Origin: Takakia lepidozioides | Lineage: Eukaryota > Streptophyta > Takakiopsida > Takakiales > Takakiaceae | DNA: 64,000 bases | Assembly: GCA_030704615.1 (NCBI GenBank) | Contig: CM060731.1 | Span: 61,362,756 to 61,426,755, forward strand | Reading direction: 5' to 3' | Shown: positions 1-11,612 of the stretch, in pieces | Numbering within the stretch: position 1 is the first letter of the stretch | Layout of the letters: each line of letters opens with the position of its first letter | The notes under the pieces: generated by a model | What the model saw: only the letters and a program-made list of their open reading frames with translations | Told to the model about the DNA's origin: nothing | The model's database searches: none | Translations under genes and position numbers: made by a program

Positions 1-132
1 TGCAAACATTTGTATTTCATATTTTTGAAGAGGATGGTTTGCGATCCCAAACGTGACAACTTCATTCATCAGGCCACTATGAGTTTCAACGAGGTCAATA
101 CTCTATTGCAGCGGGATACAACACATGGGTAG
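1..132 (+). pseudogene. 3' end of SWIM-type Mutator-like transposase (cut by window edge)
   Basis: The first 132 bases read in frame 1 to a TAG stop. They open with CKHLYFIFLKRM, the second half (CxH) of a SWIM zinc finger, and go on with CDPKRDNFIHQATMSFNEVN. The same C-terminal tail ends the copies at 10908-11531 and 12039-12275 (minus) and, more diverged, at 32270-32384 (plus). SWIM fingers are common at the C terminus of MULE/FAR1-type transposases and help DNA binding. Only the terminal 43 residues are in the window, so intactness of the gene cannot be judged. The flank from 133 to about 1945 is probably the rest of the same element. Confidence 0.8.
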
Positions 133-539
133 CATCAACTATGCAATGTGGTATGTGGACGACCATGATTTGAAATGTGTAATTCACATCAATTCGTCGG
201 CGGTGCAATGATATGGCCTCCAACTATACAGAGTGAGCTCTGAGTGACAACTTTTAAAAGCACATTTGTCATTGCACCGTTCGAAGTCTACATGTCTTGC
301 TGTCGCTATGCACTACAATCATCTTTTGAAGATGATCCTAACTCTCATTGTTATTTGAGGAGGGAGGAAGGTCTTCCCGTGGCAGCCTTTATGGCGCACA
401 TTTTGTGAGGATATTTTCTCATCCTCGTAATTGTAAAAGTGAAACAAACATTTGTAATTGCACAATGTTGGATGCTACAATTGTAGGCCTCATGGTACTC
501 TTGATTCTATTTAGGCAAGATTCCCTGCATTAATTCCAC

Positions 540-730
540 GGTCATAGGACCATCCTCGGTTATAGGCGGCGCATGTTAATGCTGACGTGGCACATGACGG
601 ACAATGCCACGTCATCATTTGCCGCCACATCAGCATGCTGACATGACGCTCACGCCACGTCAGCTGGCGTGAGCGTACACTCACGCCACGTCACTCTTGC
701 GTGAGCGTACGCTCACGCCATTGCGTCGTT
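540..730. repeat. Palindrome cluster with GTGAGC/GCTCAC arms
   Basis: Positions 699-718 are a perfect 20-bp palindrome, GCGTGAGCGTACGCTCACGC. A close imperfect copy lies at 665-688 (TGGCGTGAGCGTACACTCACGCCA, one mismatch pair). Around them are inverted copies of CTGACGTGG/CCACGTCAG. The cluster lies downstream of a transposase 3' end. A related palindrome (GTGAGCCTAGGCTCAC) lies beside another transposase fragment at 11669-11684. Confidence 0.75.
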
Positions 731-1775
731 GGTTCTTCACCACCAACCTCTTCGTTGTCACCTTCCCTTTTCCAGCCATGATCCGCTCCATCAGCTTCTT
801 CGTTGAGGTGTGCTTCTTCCTGCCTGTCATGTTTCTTCTTCTCTGATGTTGGTATTGTTTCAGATTCACATCCCTTCATCATCTGAGGTTTGTCTGGGCG
901 AGCAGCCCTTGTTTGATTTACTACAATGAAGGGCAGCTCCGGATTTGCTTGATTATCACCATCCTTCTGTTGTGGTTGTCTTGGCAGATGTTCCCTCAAC
1001 CTTCCTTCTCTTTCAGGCAGACAGTTGTCCGCCTTGTCTTCCCATTTTCACCTCCTTCACAAGTGAAGTACTTACCTTCCTCTTTTTTTTGCTCCAGCCT
1101 CTCAGGTAATGTCTTCTTCACGTGCTTGTTGCCTTCATATTTCCAGCTCTTGTTTAGCTTTTTCAGGCTTGCATCCTTCTCTTGTTTGCTATTGTTGCGA
1201 TCAGCTCCTTCATCATGTTGCACCCCTTCCTGCTTGTCACTTCCCTCATTCTCCCCTTCATGTGCCGCTCCAGATTTGTTCTTCCTTGTTGTTTGAGGAT
1301 TGATTTGGTAAGCTACCCTGGTTTTTATCACTCCAGCGAAGGGTAGCTCATTTTTTCTTTTGTTCTCACAGCTTGGCATTGCTCTTTGCAGAAATTCCCT
1401 GGCTTCTTCACCCCATTGCTGGTCCTCACTCTTGGACTGCCAGCCTTGTCCCTCCTTGGTAGTAAGGTGTGCTCCATCTTCCCCATTCTTCGTAGGTCCG
1501 TTTGATGCTCCACCCTCCATGTTACCAGGGCCACTCCTCCCTTGGTGCTCATCCCTTGACCATTTACTGTTCTCCATCGGTTCTCCCTCATGTTTGAGCA
1601 GCATTTCCCATGCTTTGATTGCCACTTTCCTCCGTAGCTGATCTCGTGCCCTCCCTCTTTGTTTGATTCTAATCAACCTGTTTGTGTTGGCAACTTTGTG
1701 ACCATGACCTTCTTGCTTCTTGGCTGCCCACCATCTGCAGAATTTCTTTGGAACCCCACTGGCCTGCCTCGGCAT
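691..1775 (-). CDS. Hypothetical highly charged repeat protein, one frameshift
   Basis: A minus-strand frame is open from 1775 to 996 (259 codons). It resumes after an indel near 996-1005 as a 102-codon frame ending at 691. I do not recognise the family. The protein is Lys/Glu/Gln-rich with an N-terminal basic stretch. It has an internal duplication: a block beginning ELPFAGVIKTR (plus strand about 1300-1345) recurs as ELPFIVVNQTR (about 900-945). In both copies a Pro-Gln step and then an acidic region ending in a GAD-like motif follow. Spacing and wording are conserved over roughly 75 residues, which favours real coding history over chance. It lies between a transposase 3' end and a candidate element end, so it may be an accessory ORF or captured sequence. 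Confidence 0.4.
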
Positions 1776-1796
1776 GTCTTCGAATACGGGGATTGC

Positions 1797-1945
1797 TAGT
1801 CCGTGAGCGGCTCACGTGAGCGGGAAGATGCGTGAGCGAGAAGATGTCAATCCGTGAGCGGAAAGATGCTCACGCCAGAGGGTGTAGGGGCCCACATCCG
1901 CGGACGGTGATAACCCAGGGGACCTATTCCCGTGGGAACGAGTGA
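1797..1945. repeat. Candidate right end of a Mutator-like element
   Basis: The stretch repeats GTGAGCGG and GAAGATG several times, then carries ATCCGCGG and, at about 1917-1938, GGGACCTATTCCCGTGGGAA. CCTATT-CC-CG words of this kind recur at 11750, three times at 32866-32969 and, inverted, twice at 62641-62675. All lie near inferred element edges. Calling this a terminus is an inference; I see no target-site duplication. Confidence 0.35.
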
Positions 1946-2200
1946 AAATGTAATGCGTACCTGGATGTGAAGTTGGATGAACGTTGGATGAATGGTGGAT
2001 GGATGAAAAATGTTGGATGGATGGTGGATGAATGTAGGTTGGATGTTACATGCATGATGGCTGAGTGTGGGGCGAATGATGGATGATATATGCTGGAACA
2101 CTGGATGAATGACGGAGTGACAAATTTGGAATGGTAGAATTTCGGATAGTTGATGGATGGACATATGTTTTGGATGCATGAACAATTTATGTGCGTATGT
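1946..2200. repeat. ATGGATG-rich simple repeat
   Basis: About 200 bases consist mostly of variants of GGATGAATG, TTGGATG and ATGGATGG. The long minus-strand frames here (1847-2253) translate only this low-complexity sequence and should not be taken as genes. Confidence 0.6.
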
Positions 2201-2239
2201 GTAAAGACTGGAAGTATTGTGGACCCACACAGATTGTAT

Positions 2240-4320
2240 GAATGGACTTGCAAGTGAAGATGAAAAAATTTATGCCCAGAAAATGTCTTATGTAGACAAT
2301 GTTGGGAGGGGAGGCACGCAGTTGACGCAAGAGAAGCAATCTCCTCACAGTTGATTCCCTAAATATTCCTAAACACGTGGAACCAATCAGAAAATGTCTA
2401 TGCACTGGAACTGGTGGTAGCACCAGACTCCGACGCACTAATGTCCATAAAGATCCTAGTCCTGTTGTCCACCTTTTCTACACGATTGAAGCAAACTAGA
2501 GGGGGAGAGTCGCAGAGAGTAAACTCCCTAGCGGCAGCCTCCGCATAGCATGGCAACTATAGGGGGCAGGTGGGCTCGGGAAAAATTCCGGGATAGCAAA
2601 GAATGGGATGCTTCTCCTCATTTTTGGTGTCCTACAAAGATTCCCAAAGTTGCAAGACCAGTAAGCAGAAAGATAGGACCGCGGAAGGGAAATGCTTTGT
2701 GACAAAAATGAAGGTCTGAATAATGAAAAATCCGACATGTCATCCAAAACAAACCGGACTTACGTACACTCAAAGTCGGAGTCCACGTCGAGGTCTACAT
2801 CTGGAAGTTCCCGGTCGTCGAAATTTTTTCTTTGTGTGGGGCTGATGTTGAGCCGGAGGTGAGTTGTTGAATCTTGCATGAAAACAGTTCCGCATCCCCC
2901 TCCATGCCGAAGAAGTGTCTACCGGCGCTCTTACAGGCATGGAATGTTGCACGTGCAAATGCACAGAACGAATGGTTAAAAAACCACGAATCATTACAAA
3001 ATTCAAGATCATAGATACGGTAGAGCAGGAGACTTGGCAGGGCACACTTGTTCCCAAAATGAAGTAAATTATAGAAGGATGCTAGTGTTTAATGGATCAA
3101 GAAATGGCAAGAACTCAAAAAATATATATGGGCCCAAGGCCCATAAAACTTGGAAGTTGTGGGGCTTGACAGTTACCATCATGGGTCTGAAGTAGATAAC
3201 CGAGCAGGTGGCCGGTCATCAACATTTGCATTTCATGAGTACATGGTAAGAGGCATGCCGATTACTAAGAAAACGTACATTTGCATTTCCAAAGCGTACA
3301 ATATAAAGGGAGAATACTAGAAGGTAAGCAACTCATATGAGCCTGTAAGATCATGAGGCAGACTCTGACAATAGAGGGTCTACAGCTGCCACGGGAAGAA
3401 TACCTATAACCGCGCAGGCCTATTACATTGAAACAAATATGGCCCAAAAACAACTTCACGGCAACAGTTGAAGTCACATGTGGCATGAGATGAAGTCGAT
3501 GGTGGGCAAGATAAATCATCCCCAAGTTGAAGAGCGTAGAAGTATATAATAACGTATGTGACGTGTGCATGATGACTGTTGTTTCTAGTCTCCATGTCTT
3601 ATATCTAGAGGAACACACTAGTTACGTTAAGGAAAAAATAAGGATCATGCTCATGCTCTTTTATTTTTTCCTTAATGATTATAATGATCGTGCTTAATGA
3701 TCATGATTATTCATCATGCTCTCGTGTAGAGAGTTCCTAAAATCACACGTTAAGGAAAAAATAAAAGATGCGAACACATTGTGAAATATTACTTATAATA
3801 GAAGACATGGTTCAACCAGATAAAAATGTGGAACATTGCTACTTGAACAATAGTTATGCTCTAAAACTGTATGACTACTATCTATGAAGATCATGACATT
3901 GCAATAAAAACATGTATGTCCATGATCCAGGAAATGGAAGAAACGACAGTGATCAAATTGCCTCCCACATAAATTGACATGTGGTAAGACTACAAAGGAC
4001 TATGGAAGAATGGGGATTAGAAAAAAATAAATTATAGTTCATGTGAATGGAATTGGATTTCTGTAAGATATCATACAACATACAATATCAGTGTAGTTAC
4101 AACCATGTAGACAAACACATTTTGTCACTATTGTGATGCAAATGCAAAAGCCATAACAAAATGTAAATTCTTCTGCTATTCCTCGATCCATAAGTTCAAA
4201 GTTTTATGCAAACCACAATATACATCGTGGAATATATTATTTATTTATCAGATTAGCCGAGATAACATATTCATGGAAAGATTGCAATTAGATAATCTGG
4301 TTCAAGTGCTAAAAACATGA
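2240..4320. other. No gene recognised
   Basis: AT-rich DNA with short unsupported frames on both strands. At 3625-3765 a short stretch has inverted and direct copies of GTTAAGGAAAAAATAA and of ATGATCATG-like words. No conserved protein, RNA gene or element end could be supported. Confidence 0.6.
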
Positions 4321-4323
4321 TGG

Positions 4324-4811
4324 TCAAATTTGACCATTGGTACCGGTGCTCCACACAGAAAAAGCATTCCAATTTTGATTTATGCTAGGGATGCAATACA
4401 TGACCAAATTTCCATCATCTTGTAACTTTAAAATATATTCTCCTTTACACTCTCCAGCGTCCACCGTATTTGTAGCCCAAACAATAGTATCATTTCCATT
4501 GTAGACCACCAAATTTCCATCATTTTGTTGCGTGAGGTAGCAGTTGGTGTAGTTGGGGCCTCTACCCTTAGTACCAGTGTGCCACAATAATTTTCCAGGT
4601 GTATTTAGGTCAACCAACACAACATCACATGTAAGTTCCATTGTGAGCTTGTACTGCCCATTTGAGCTAACGAGAGAGTTGAGATTGTCTAGTTCCTGCC
4701 CTGCGGTATGCAACATTTTCCATTTTCATTAGCTTCGACCAAAGCTAGACATGTGAAGAATATAATTGCCAACACTACCAAAGACAAAGTTGAAACTTTA
4801 ATCATACCCAT
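4324..4811 (-). pseudogene. Secreted bulb-type (GNA-like) mannose-binding lectin with a frameshift
   Basis: Minus strand. A signal peptide starts at the ATG at 4811 (or 4805): MGMIKVSTLSLVVLAII then FFTCLALVEA, with likely cleavage after VEA. That frame stops within 40 codons. The lectin domain continues in another frame from about 4716 to 4324 (130 codons). It holds the B-lectin signatures QNDGNLVVYNGND and QDDGNLVMY, variants of the QxDxNxVxY sugar-binding motif, and ends near VWSTGTNG. The frames would join by a one-base change in the run GGAAAATG (4714-4721). One QxDxNxVxY site is degenerate (MELTCDVVLVD). Such lectins are secreted or vacuolar and bind mannose. It may be a recent pseudogene, a sequencing indel in a homopolymer, or a gene with a tiny unrecognised intron. 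Confidence 0.75.
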
Positions 4812-4884
4812 GGCTACGACCAACTAATAACAGAGATTGAATGCAACTGTTGAGTATGTGTGATGAAATAAGATTGAGCAGCTG

Positions 4885-4895
4885 TGTTTATATAG
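4885..4895 (-). promoter_or_regulatory. TATA box of the lectin gene
   Basis: Minus strand reads GCTATATAAAC, about 75 bases upstream of the ATG at 4811. That spacing fits a plant core promoter with a short 5' leader. No other promoter element could be assigned. Confidence 0.5.
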
Positions 4896-4899
4896 CTCC

Positions 4900-5859
4900 A
4901 TATCTTAGTTATTTGTCAAAATCTATGCCAACAAATACTGGAATATTGTATTGTAAATAACGGCCTAATGGTTAAAATAATGCGTACTCCCAACTATTAT
5001 CTATAAAATAATAGGTGTTCGTAGTTGGTAATCAGTATACCCAAACTTTAGTGAGCTGTAAACCAAAGTGAATATAATTATGTGAGCATATTTTTGGATT
5101 TCATAGTTGTCTCCAATGTCTCATATGTTAGAAACTGGTCGTATACAAAAATGAGTTTGACGATGACGTTTTTTACTTGTCGATACATACAATGTAGCAT
5201 CACTACAGATTTGTTATTTGTCTTTTTTTTTTTTTTCCTTATCTCTTGCACATGTTGTCTACCGTTTGAATCACTCTCTCCCTATGCGCATAATTCACAC
5301 TTGGCAATGGAGAATCTATTCAGCAAATATATGCTCACATAATTAACTGTAAGAATAATCTGAATATTTTATTATCTTCATCTAGGGTCGTTGGTAGGTG
5401 TGGAATAATATATCAGAGGGATATTTGGTTGTGTATTTGTTTGGTTTGGAGTTTGGATCGGAATTCAGTTTGGTGTCATTATATTATAGTTTTGTAGGGA
5501 AATGAAAGGTGAGGTCCTTGTCACAGGGGATGCATAGATGGTACTGCATTCATATTATGAATGTGGGTTAGTATGTGGTTGAGACGTTGGAGGGGGGAGG
5601 GGGTGGGGGTATATGTGCGGGGAGGGATTTAGACAGGACGATGTGTGTTGGATGCACAATATGAGTGTACGAGAGGGTTTGGGTCTATGCAGGCCCATTG
5701 TAGTGCTTCGTGGGTTGCTATCTGGGTGAGGGGAGAGCAAAGCCGTGATCGGACCAGGTGTATTGAGTAACATATCATGTTGCGTCAAAGATACTATCTT
5801 TGGGATGTGTGGAGGATGTGGGCTTGAATGTGTGTGTAGGTTCATGTGGCAAGGCAGAT
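4900..5859. other. No gene recognised
   Basis: AT-rich intergenic DNA with a T-run at 5222-5237 and a G-rich stretch at 5585-5625. The 5082-5342 frame spans the T-run, and the 5555-5878 minus frame has no recognisable domain. Confidence 0.6.
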
Positions 5860-6067
5860 GCACGAATGGGTGGACCAAAAATGGCAGATTTTGAGTCCAT
5901 TGGAAGTCTATGAAAAAATAATTATTTGACCCTATTTTTTCATTTTATTTTTAGAAAAATAGATAGTAGCATAAATAACAGTAGGGTAGCCTGTGCCGTT
6001 GGCCCAAGTGTCCAATGTCAGCTAAGTCCAAGTGCATCAATATATGAAGCAAGCCAATATCTCATCA

Positions 6068-6160
6068 TTTTTTTTTTCCGCAGAGCCTACGACCATATTT
6101 GAACCGGAGACCTTTCCTTTGATATCTCTCCCGTCGAGGCTCCAACCATTGTCCTAGGAA
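6068..6160 (-). mobile_element. tRNA-derived SINE-like head, copy 1
   Basis: On the minus strand an A-box-like word GACAATGGTTGGAGCC (6138-6153) is followed, at tRNA-like spacing of about 33 bases, by a B-box-like GGTTCAAATAT (6095-6105). An A-run follows (6068-6077). The pattern fits a pol III promoter of a tRNA-derived retroposon. It cannot be a working tRNA because no cloverleaf stems are apparent. The flanks are shared with copy 2. Confidence 0.4.
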
Positions 6161-6765
6161 TGCCCACTTTGCCGTTTTTGCTATTTTTTGTGAGTTTTCA
6201 GCGACCAAAAGTACTTAGAATTCCACATCTCCCACACCGCAGGTCCAAAAATCATGAGACCAAGCCCCTGCACCCCTCCTCGTCGAGGGCTTTCCAATGG
6301 TACCAAGCACCGGGGCTGGGGCCTCGCGGTTCGGGACATCTCAACGTTGACAAAACAAACAAACAAAACAAAACAAACAAACTGACTTCCTTCATATGTA
6401 GGGTTGCCTGTGCCGTTGGCCCAAGAGTCCAGTGTCATCTAAGTCCAAGTGCAATCGGCCCCTATGTATCCAAGTACGTTTCCTATGTCGAGGCCCAAGT
6501 GCAACCTCTAAGGGTAGCATGTGTTGTTGGCCCAAGTATGTAGTGTCATCTATGACTAAGTGCAATCCTCTATGTATCCAGAGACCCCATTGTTTGGGAG
6601 ATCTAGGGTAGCTTGTGCCGTTGGCCCAAGTGTCCAGTGTCATCTAAGTCCAAGTGCAATCCCCTATGTATCAAAGTGCGTCTCCTATGTCGAGGCCCAA
6701 ATGCAACCTCTAGGGTAACCTTTGTCATTGGCCCAAGTGTCCAATGTCATCTAAGTAAGTTTTTT

Positions 6766-6850
6766 TTCACAGAGCCTACGACTAGATTTGAACCGGAGAC
6801 CTTCCCCTTGATATCTCGCCCGTCGAGGCTCCAACCATTGTCCCAGGAAT
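6766..6850 (-). mobile_element. tRNA-derived SINE-like head, copy 2
   Basis: Same arrangement as copy 1: an A-box-like GACAATGGTTGGAGCC (6827-6842), a B-box-like GGTTCAAATCT about 33 bases later, and an A-run at 6760-6770. The two copies differ at several positions and share upstream sequence for about 200 bases, so they may be parts of one longer repeat family. Confidence 0.4.
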
Positions 6851-7634
6851 GCCCACTTTGCCATTTTTGCTATTTTTTTTGAATTTCCAGCGACCAAAAG
6901 TACTTGGAATTCCACATCTCCCACACCACAGGTCCAAGAATCATGAGACCAAGCCCCTGCACCCCTCCTCGTCGAGGGCTTTCCAACGATACCAAGCACC
7001 AGGGCTTGGGCGTTGCGGTTTGGGACATCTCAACGTGACAAAACAAAACAAAACAAAACAAAACAAACGTCTTGATTCATATATTGATTTTTAGTAAAGA
7101 GTCCCCTCCCTAAATATTGAAGACATTGTTTCTTAGATATTTTAATATTTAAATTGAAAAAACATTTAGACGTCAAAAACTTAGAATTTACAACTTTTGT
7201 CCATATACCACATGACCATTCTAGATTATAGGTTTGTATGCCCTTTTAGTAAAAAATAGTCCATAGCTCTCAATTCCTAAATAAGTAGTCCATATAAAAG
7301 TGGATTTGTGTTGGTTTTAAAAATGGCACCCCTAGTATGTTTTTCTTTGTGCCATTATATATAAGTGTAGATGATGTTTCTTTAGTCCATAAGATTATAT
7401 ATTGTAACATCTGCAGTCCATAGCAAATATACTTAAAAAGTCCATAGCTCTCTGGTACATGATTGTTTTTGCAATCTAATAGTTGGTACACATACCTATT
7501 GTAATTAGAAACCCTCCACCATATAAATTGATATGATGAAATATTGAGTTGTTGGAAAACTATGAGTGAAACCATGGAGGGATGTCACTGCAGAAACTGC
7601 CGTGTTACACAGTTTTTGGTCCACCCATCTGTGC

Positions 7635-10600
7635 ATTTATCCGACAGATGATTCGGTTGGAGTAATAGGAATGGATGAGGTGAAATGTGGTTACTAATAG
7701 GTCTATTCAGATAGGTCAATAAGTGTGTTGCAATGTGTGAATGCAAGTGTTTGTTGGGTGATGGTAAGGGGTTTTTTTTTCATAAGGGATTGTCCTTAAG
7801 GTAGGTAACGTTGGTCAACCAATTACTTAATTTATGGGTACCGGACCTAAAGACTATTAAGTCCTTAACCCTTAAACGCCCAGTGCCATAGTTTAACTTT
7901 CTTAAAAAATATGACCACTACAGTGAAGAAAGATGTAACTTTGAGAAAATTGGCTTTTTAAAGAACTTGGCCGTACATTATGTGTGTATTTTCCTCCTGC
8001 ATCCACCTGCTAATTTCTAGGACAATCAGCCCAAGATCCAGAAAACACCACCGTTGAATGTGGGGCCATCTGAGAAACATATCTTTTTTTGGCAGTTTTT
8101 TAAAATATTTGAATGATGGGATCAACTCGGATTGAGGTGAGATTAGTGAGGCTTCATCCTCTTGGGATCCCTCATCCAACATGGCTTAGCCAAAAACTAT
8201 CAAATTTGGCCAACATATGTAGTGTTGCCACTTGGTTAAACCTGTCCGCAAATCCTCTAACAATAACCCTCTCACACACACGTGTGAAGAGATCTTAGCA
8301 TGAAAAAGAAAGAATTAACTTCATCAACACCTGACCCCTCGCAGCTTGCATGACAACACAACTCTGCTTCAACTCGAAATTAGGGCAATCAGTTGCCCAA
8401 TCTTGGCAGTGCACGACAAGGGCCATTCTATGGCACTAATTTCATAAAAATGGAAGCAGATCCGCAAAAGCAATTTACATTGAAATAGGCCCTAAAGCCC
8501 GGTTTGGGCCTGATGGCCGGCATTTTAGGGTTAAAGGAGGGTTGGGCAACTGTATTGCCTTGGTTACGGCTTTTAGAAGGTCTCCATCTTCCAAATGGAG
8601 AGTAGTAGCCAAGCAGTAACCCTAGCTGAAATCATATCAACCATACTACTAACAACGGTCAATCATGTTTGACGGAAGATCCATAGGTTGCGGAGTCACG
8701 AAGTCATAAATATATCTTTCTCCAAGTCCGCTTTCACTTCCAATGCCCCCTACGTCTATGAAGTCATATTCATAGACATGGAAATCATCACTCGTAGGCC
8801 GTGGAAGACATAAAAACCAAGATCTGTTGTAGTGCGTTGGGGGATGATTAAGTGACACCATAAGTTACGCATGTTAATTTGGCAAGAATCTTCGTTATGT
8901 TGAGCTTTATTCTAGTGACGACTAAAGGTCAAAGAGTAGTTTTAGTGTAGAGCAGAAATAGGGTGTCATAGTACCCTGTCATTGTCATCATTTGTATAGT
9001 GCTGCCCGGACTGCCCAAATTATTATTTTTGAAAAAAAGACGTTATTTCTGCCACGACATTGTCACCACGTTTTGGAGGCCACATCATCGATGTACATTC
9101 TTGAAGCTACCCTGATTGCATCAGTGATTGCATGGGAAAGAAAAAAAGAAACACTGAATTATGTTTATTCTCAAATCTGCTCTAATATAATGTATCTATT
9201 TATTTATTTGTCTTGTTTCTTCACATATTCAATGTTAACGCTATAACACTTTCAAATATTACTTTGATGTCATGGTAAGCACATTTCAATTTACTACTAG
9301 GGTAGCCTGTGCCGTTGGCCCATGTGTGAAAAATTGAAATTTAAGACCAAGTACTGCAATTTCCTATGTATCCAAGTGCGTCTCCTATGTTAAGGCCCAT
9401 CTAAGCCCAAGTGCAATCTCCTATGTATCCAAGTGCTTCTCCCATGTAGAGGCCCAAGTACGACCTCTAGTGTCATTCCAACACTTAATTTTGTAATTGG
9501 ATTGAATTTTTAGCGACCACAATTGTTCATATTTCTATAATTCTCGGCCCGTAGGTCCAAATTTTGTGAAACCAAGTCGGTGCACCCCTACTCACCAAGG
9601 GCTTTGCAACGGTACCAAAATTGTGGCCTCTATCTAAGCCCAAGTGCAACCTTCTCTTCACAAATTGAAATGCACAGTTGTGACAGTACTTTGAACTCTG
9701 AATTGGATGGGTCCCTTACCATATTCTCGTGCAACTGACTTTTCTATCTCTACACTCTTGCAAGTCATGGACCCTTCACACATATTAGATGTATTAGAGG
9801 CACTACAACATTGTTGAATTTGGGGGCATTTGAAGGCCCAGCATCACCGTGATCCATTTTAGGAGTTTGCTGCCATTCCATTTCATTGGGAAGGAGGTGC
9901 CCCATTTGCTTCCCATGAATGGTGTTGTCAAAATATGAGCCCATGTCAAACTAGTGTGCGTCCACATCGATGTGTCCCCGATATCCAATTACATATCCAC
10001 CGGCCTCATGCATACTCCTAACTCACAACTAGTTCGCTAAGTTCTCCTCACAAAGCAAACACAAAATTAGGAGGAGATGTGTTTATCTGCAGGAAAATGG
10101 CTACCAGCTACGAGTCGAGATGGTGCTATGTCAACAAAACGGAATTTATGGAAGACGACGCCAAACAAGTAGGTCCAATAAGATTCATACCCTGATCACT
10201 ATTTACCCTTGATCCTAAAGATATACCCTCGACTAGTCAGGGTATATTGACCCCATTGATGCCATTGATGCAGGATAAGTGCAAATCTAGGGTATATCAT
10301 AAAGGTATATATAGCCTTATAAAAGAGTATACGTCCAGGTCCTAAAACCTGCCACATCAGGTTATATATTTAGATGTATACCCGGATATACCGGCTAAAT
10401 TGCATACCCACCCAACACTGGTTCTTAACTTATTTCTATTATCTTCCTTAGAAAGACAACTTTACAAGTTTGCTTGCATAATGTTTTTTTGTCATCAATT
10501 TACCCTAGTCTATGATGCCATATTCATCCTCATTATTCTGAGTGGACCAAGCTTAAGAGCACTCTAACACTACATGGTTTCCCCGCATAGACACGAGCAC

Positions 10601-10900
10601 ATTTTGACTTCCAAAGCTGTCATAATTTATGAGCTCTAAGAACGGTCCACACACTGGCACACTGATCATAATTGACCCTAAGAGAAATTGAGAAGCAATG
10701 GAGGGAGAAGGGGCTGCCATGTCATTCCACTGCCTGTGGAATGTTGCAATTGAATTAAATTGAATTACAATTACAATGTTGCAATTACACATTACACAAC
10801 ATGGTTGTCCACATTCCAATTGCAGACTCACACAACATTGACCACATTCCACATTCCAAATTGACAAGATCCCAGATTCGCAATTCCACATTTACCATAT
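7635..10900. other. No gene recognised; one diverged repeat module
   Basis: I see no supported gene. At 9299-9640 diverged copies of the 5981-7082 modules appear (GTAGCCTGTGCCGTTGGCC at 9302; the GGGCTTTGCAACGGTACC word at about 9598). At 10170-10420 the sequence repeats TATACCC and GGTATAT words and ends ATACCCACCCAACACTGG. The extreme right end of the window carries a similar ending, ATACACGCCCAACACTAG (63981-63998). This could be a shared repeat terminus. Confidence 0.5.
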
Positions 10901-10907
10901 TCCAGAT

Positions 10908-11612
10908 TCACCAAGACGGAGTTGATGCTATTGTATCCCGCTGCAAGAGTGTATTGACCTCGTTGAAACTCATGGTGGCCTGGTGAATGAAGATGTTGCG
11001 CTTGGGATCACAAACCATCCTCTTCAAGAAGATGAAATACAAGTGTTTGCAGGGTATGAATTTCCCTCTCTTTCCCAAACTACTTGAAAGCATACCAACA
11101 AAATCTGGGCAGGTGCAATTGGGGAAATTGGAAACAGTGATGTCGTATGCCCTATCCTGCAGAGCAGATGTTGACGTGATCAATTTGTACACCCGACCGT
11201 ACCCCGGATCGGGCACTTCCGTGGTGCCTGTAACACGAGCTTGAAGCATTCTTGCGGACTCTACCTTCCCGAAGTGTTCTGCAGTTGGAGGGAAACGCCG
11301 AACCAGCTTTCCATTCCGTTTTGTTGGCCACAAATGAGCATCTGGAGGAGGGACCCGAGAACTCGCGGAACTCGAAGCACCTGCACGCACACGGGGTTGC
11401 CGTGCAAGGGAGAAGCATGCCTCCTCCAGCATTGCAATCTCTTGAGTTGTCAGATCTGTCCCCACCTTCACAGGCCAAACGCTTGGTGGAGGAGGCTTCA
11501 TCACCACCGATGGTCGCACAGTTCCATGCACGCATCTCTCACAGTCGTCAGCGCAAAACCAGAATTTGTGGTTCTTGGCCTCTGGTTGCCCGTATGGGTG
11601 GAGGGCAGCTAG
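10908..11612 (-). pseudogene. SWIM-type transposase fragment (3' exon only)
   Basis: A minus-strand frame from 11531 to 10908 (207 codons) is the C-terminal exon of the same transposase family as 12039-14771. Just upstream, in another frame, the cysteine motif FWFCADDCERCVHGT is readable (11525-11570). The frame then has KPPPPSVWPV and a complete SWIM finger: CTC at the CxC half and CKH at the CxH half, separated by PDFVGMLSSSLGKRGKFIP. It ends IHQATMSFNEVNTLLQRD like the copy at position 1. All N-terminal and DDE-bearing sequence is missing. It is a deletion derivative of a related element, or a second insertion beside the 12-kb copy. Confidence 0.8.

Larger units (their letters stand above)
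5981..7082. repeat. Nested block of dispersed repeat modules
   Basis: The word GTAGCCTGTGCCGTTGGCC, followed by AAGTGTCCAATGTCATCTAAG, occurs at about 5985, 6402 and 6606, with weaker copies at 6507 and 6715. A second module (ACCAAAAGTACTT-GAATTCC through CTCGTCGAGGGCTTTCCAA) occurs at about 6205-6345 and 6890-7030. Both modules recur, diverged, at 9299-9640. Each large module is followed by runs of AAACA. The block interrupts the MITE-like element. Confidence 0.65.
5860..7634. mobile_element. MITE-like element, copy 1, split by a nested insertion
   Basis: The left end at 5860-5881 (GCACGAATGGGTGGACCAAA) is matched inverted at 7613-7634, whose reverse complement begins GCACAGATGGGTGGACCAAA. 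Both arms match a second copy at 54974-55723. Block 5885-5980 matches 55010-55100 (GAGTCC-TTGGAAGTCTATG onward), and block 7083-7612 matches 55088-55690, including TAGTCCATAGCTCTCAATTC. No coding capacity is visible. The middle, 5981-7082, is absent from the second copy and is therefore a later insertion of unrelated repeats. It is a non-autonomous DNA transposon; the superfamily is unassigned. Confidence 0.65.

Noticed and set aside
996-1641. Plus-strand frames 913-1296 and 1360-1641
   Set aside because: They are antisense shadows of the charged minus-strand ORF, which has a supported internal repeat.
6068-6160. Functional tRNA gene
   Set aside because: A and B box-like words are present, but no acceptor, D, anticodon or T stems could be drawn.
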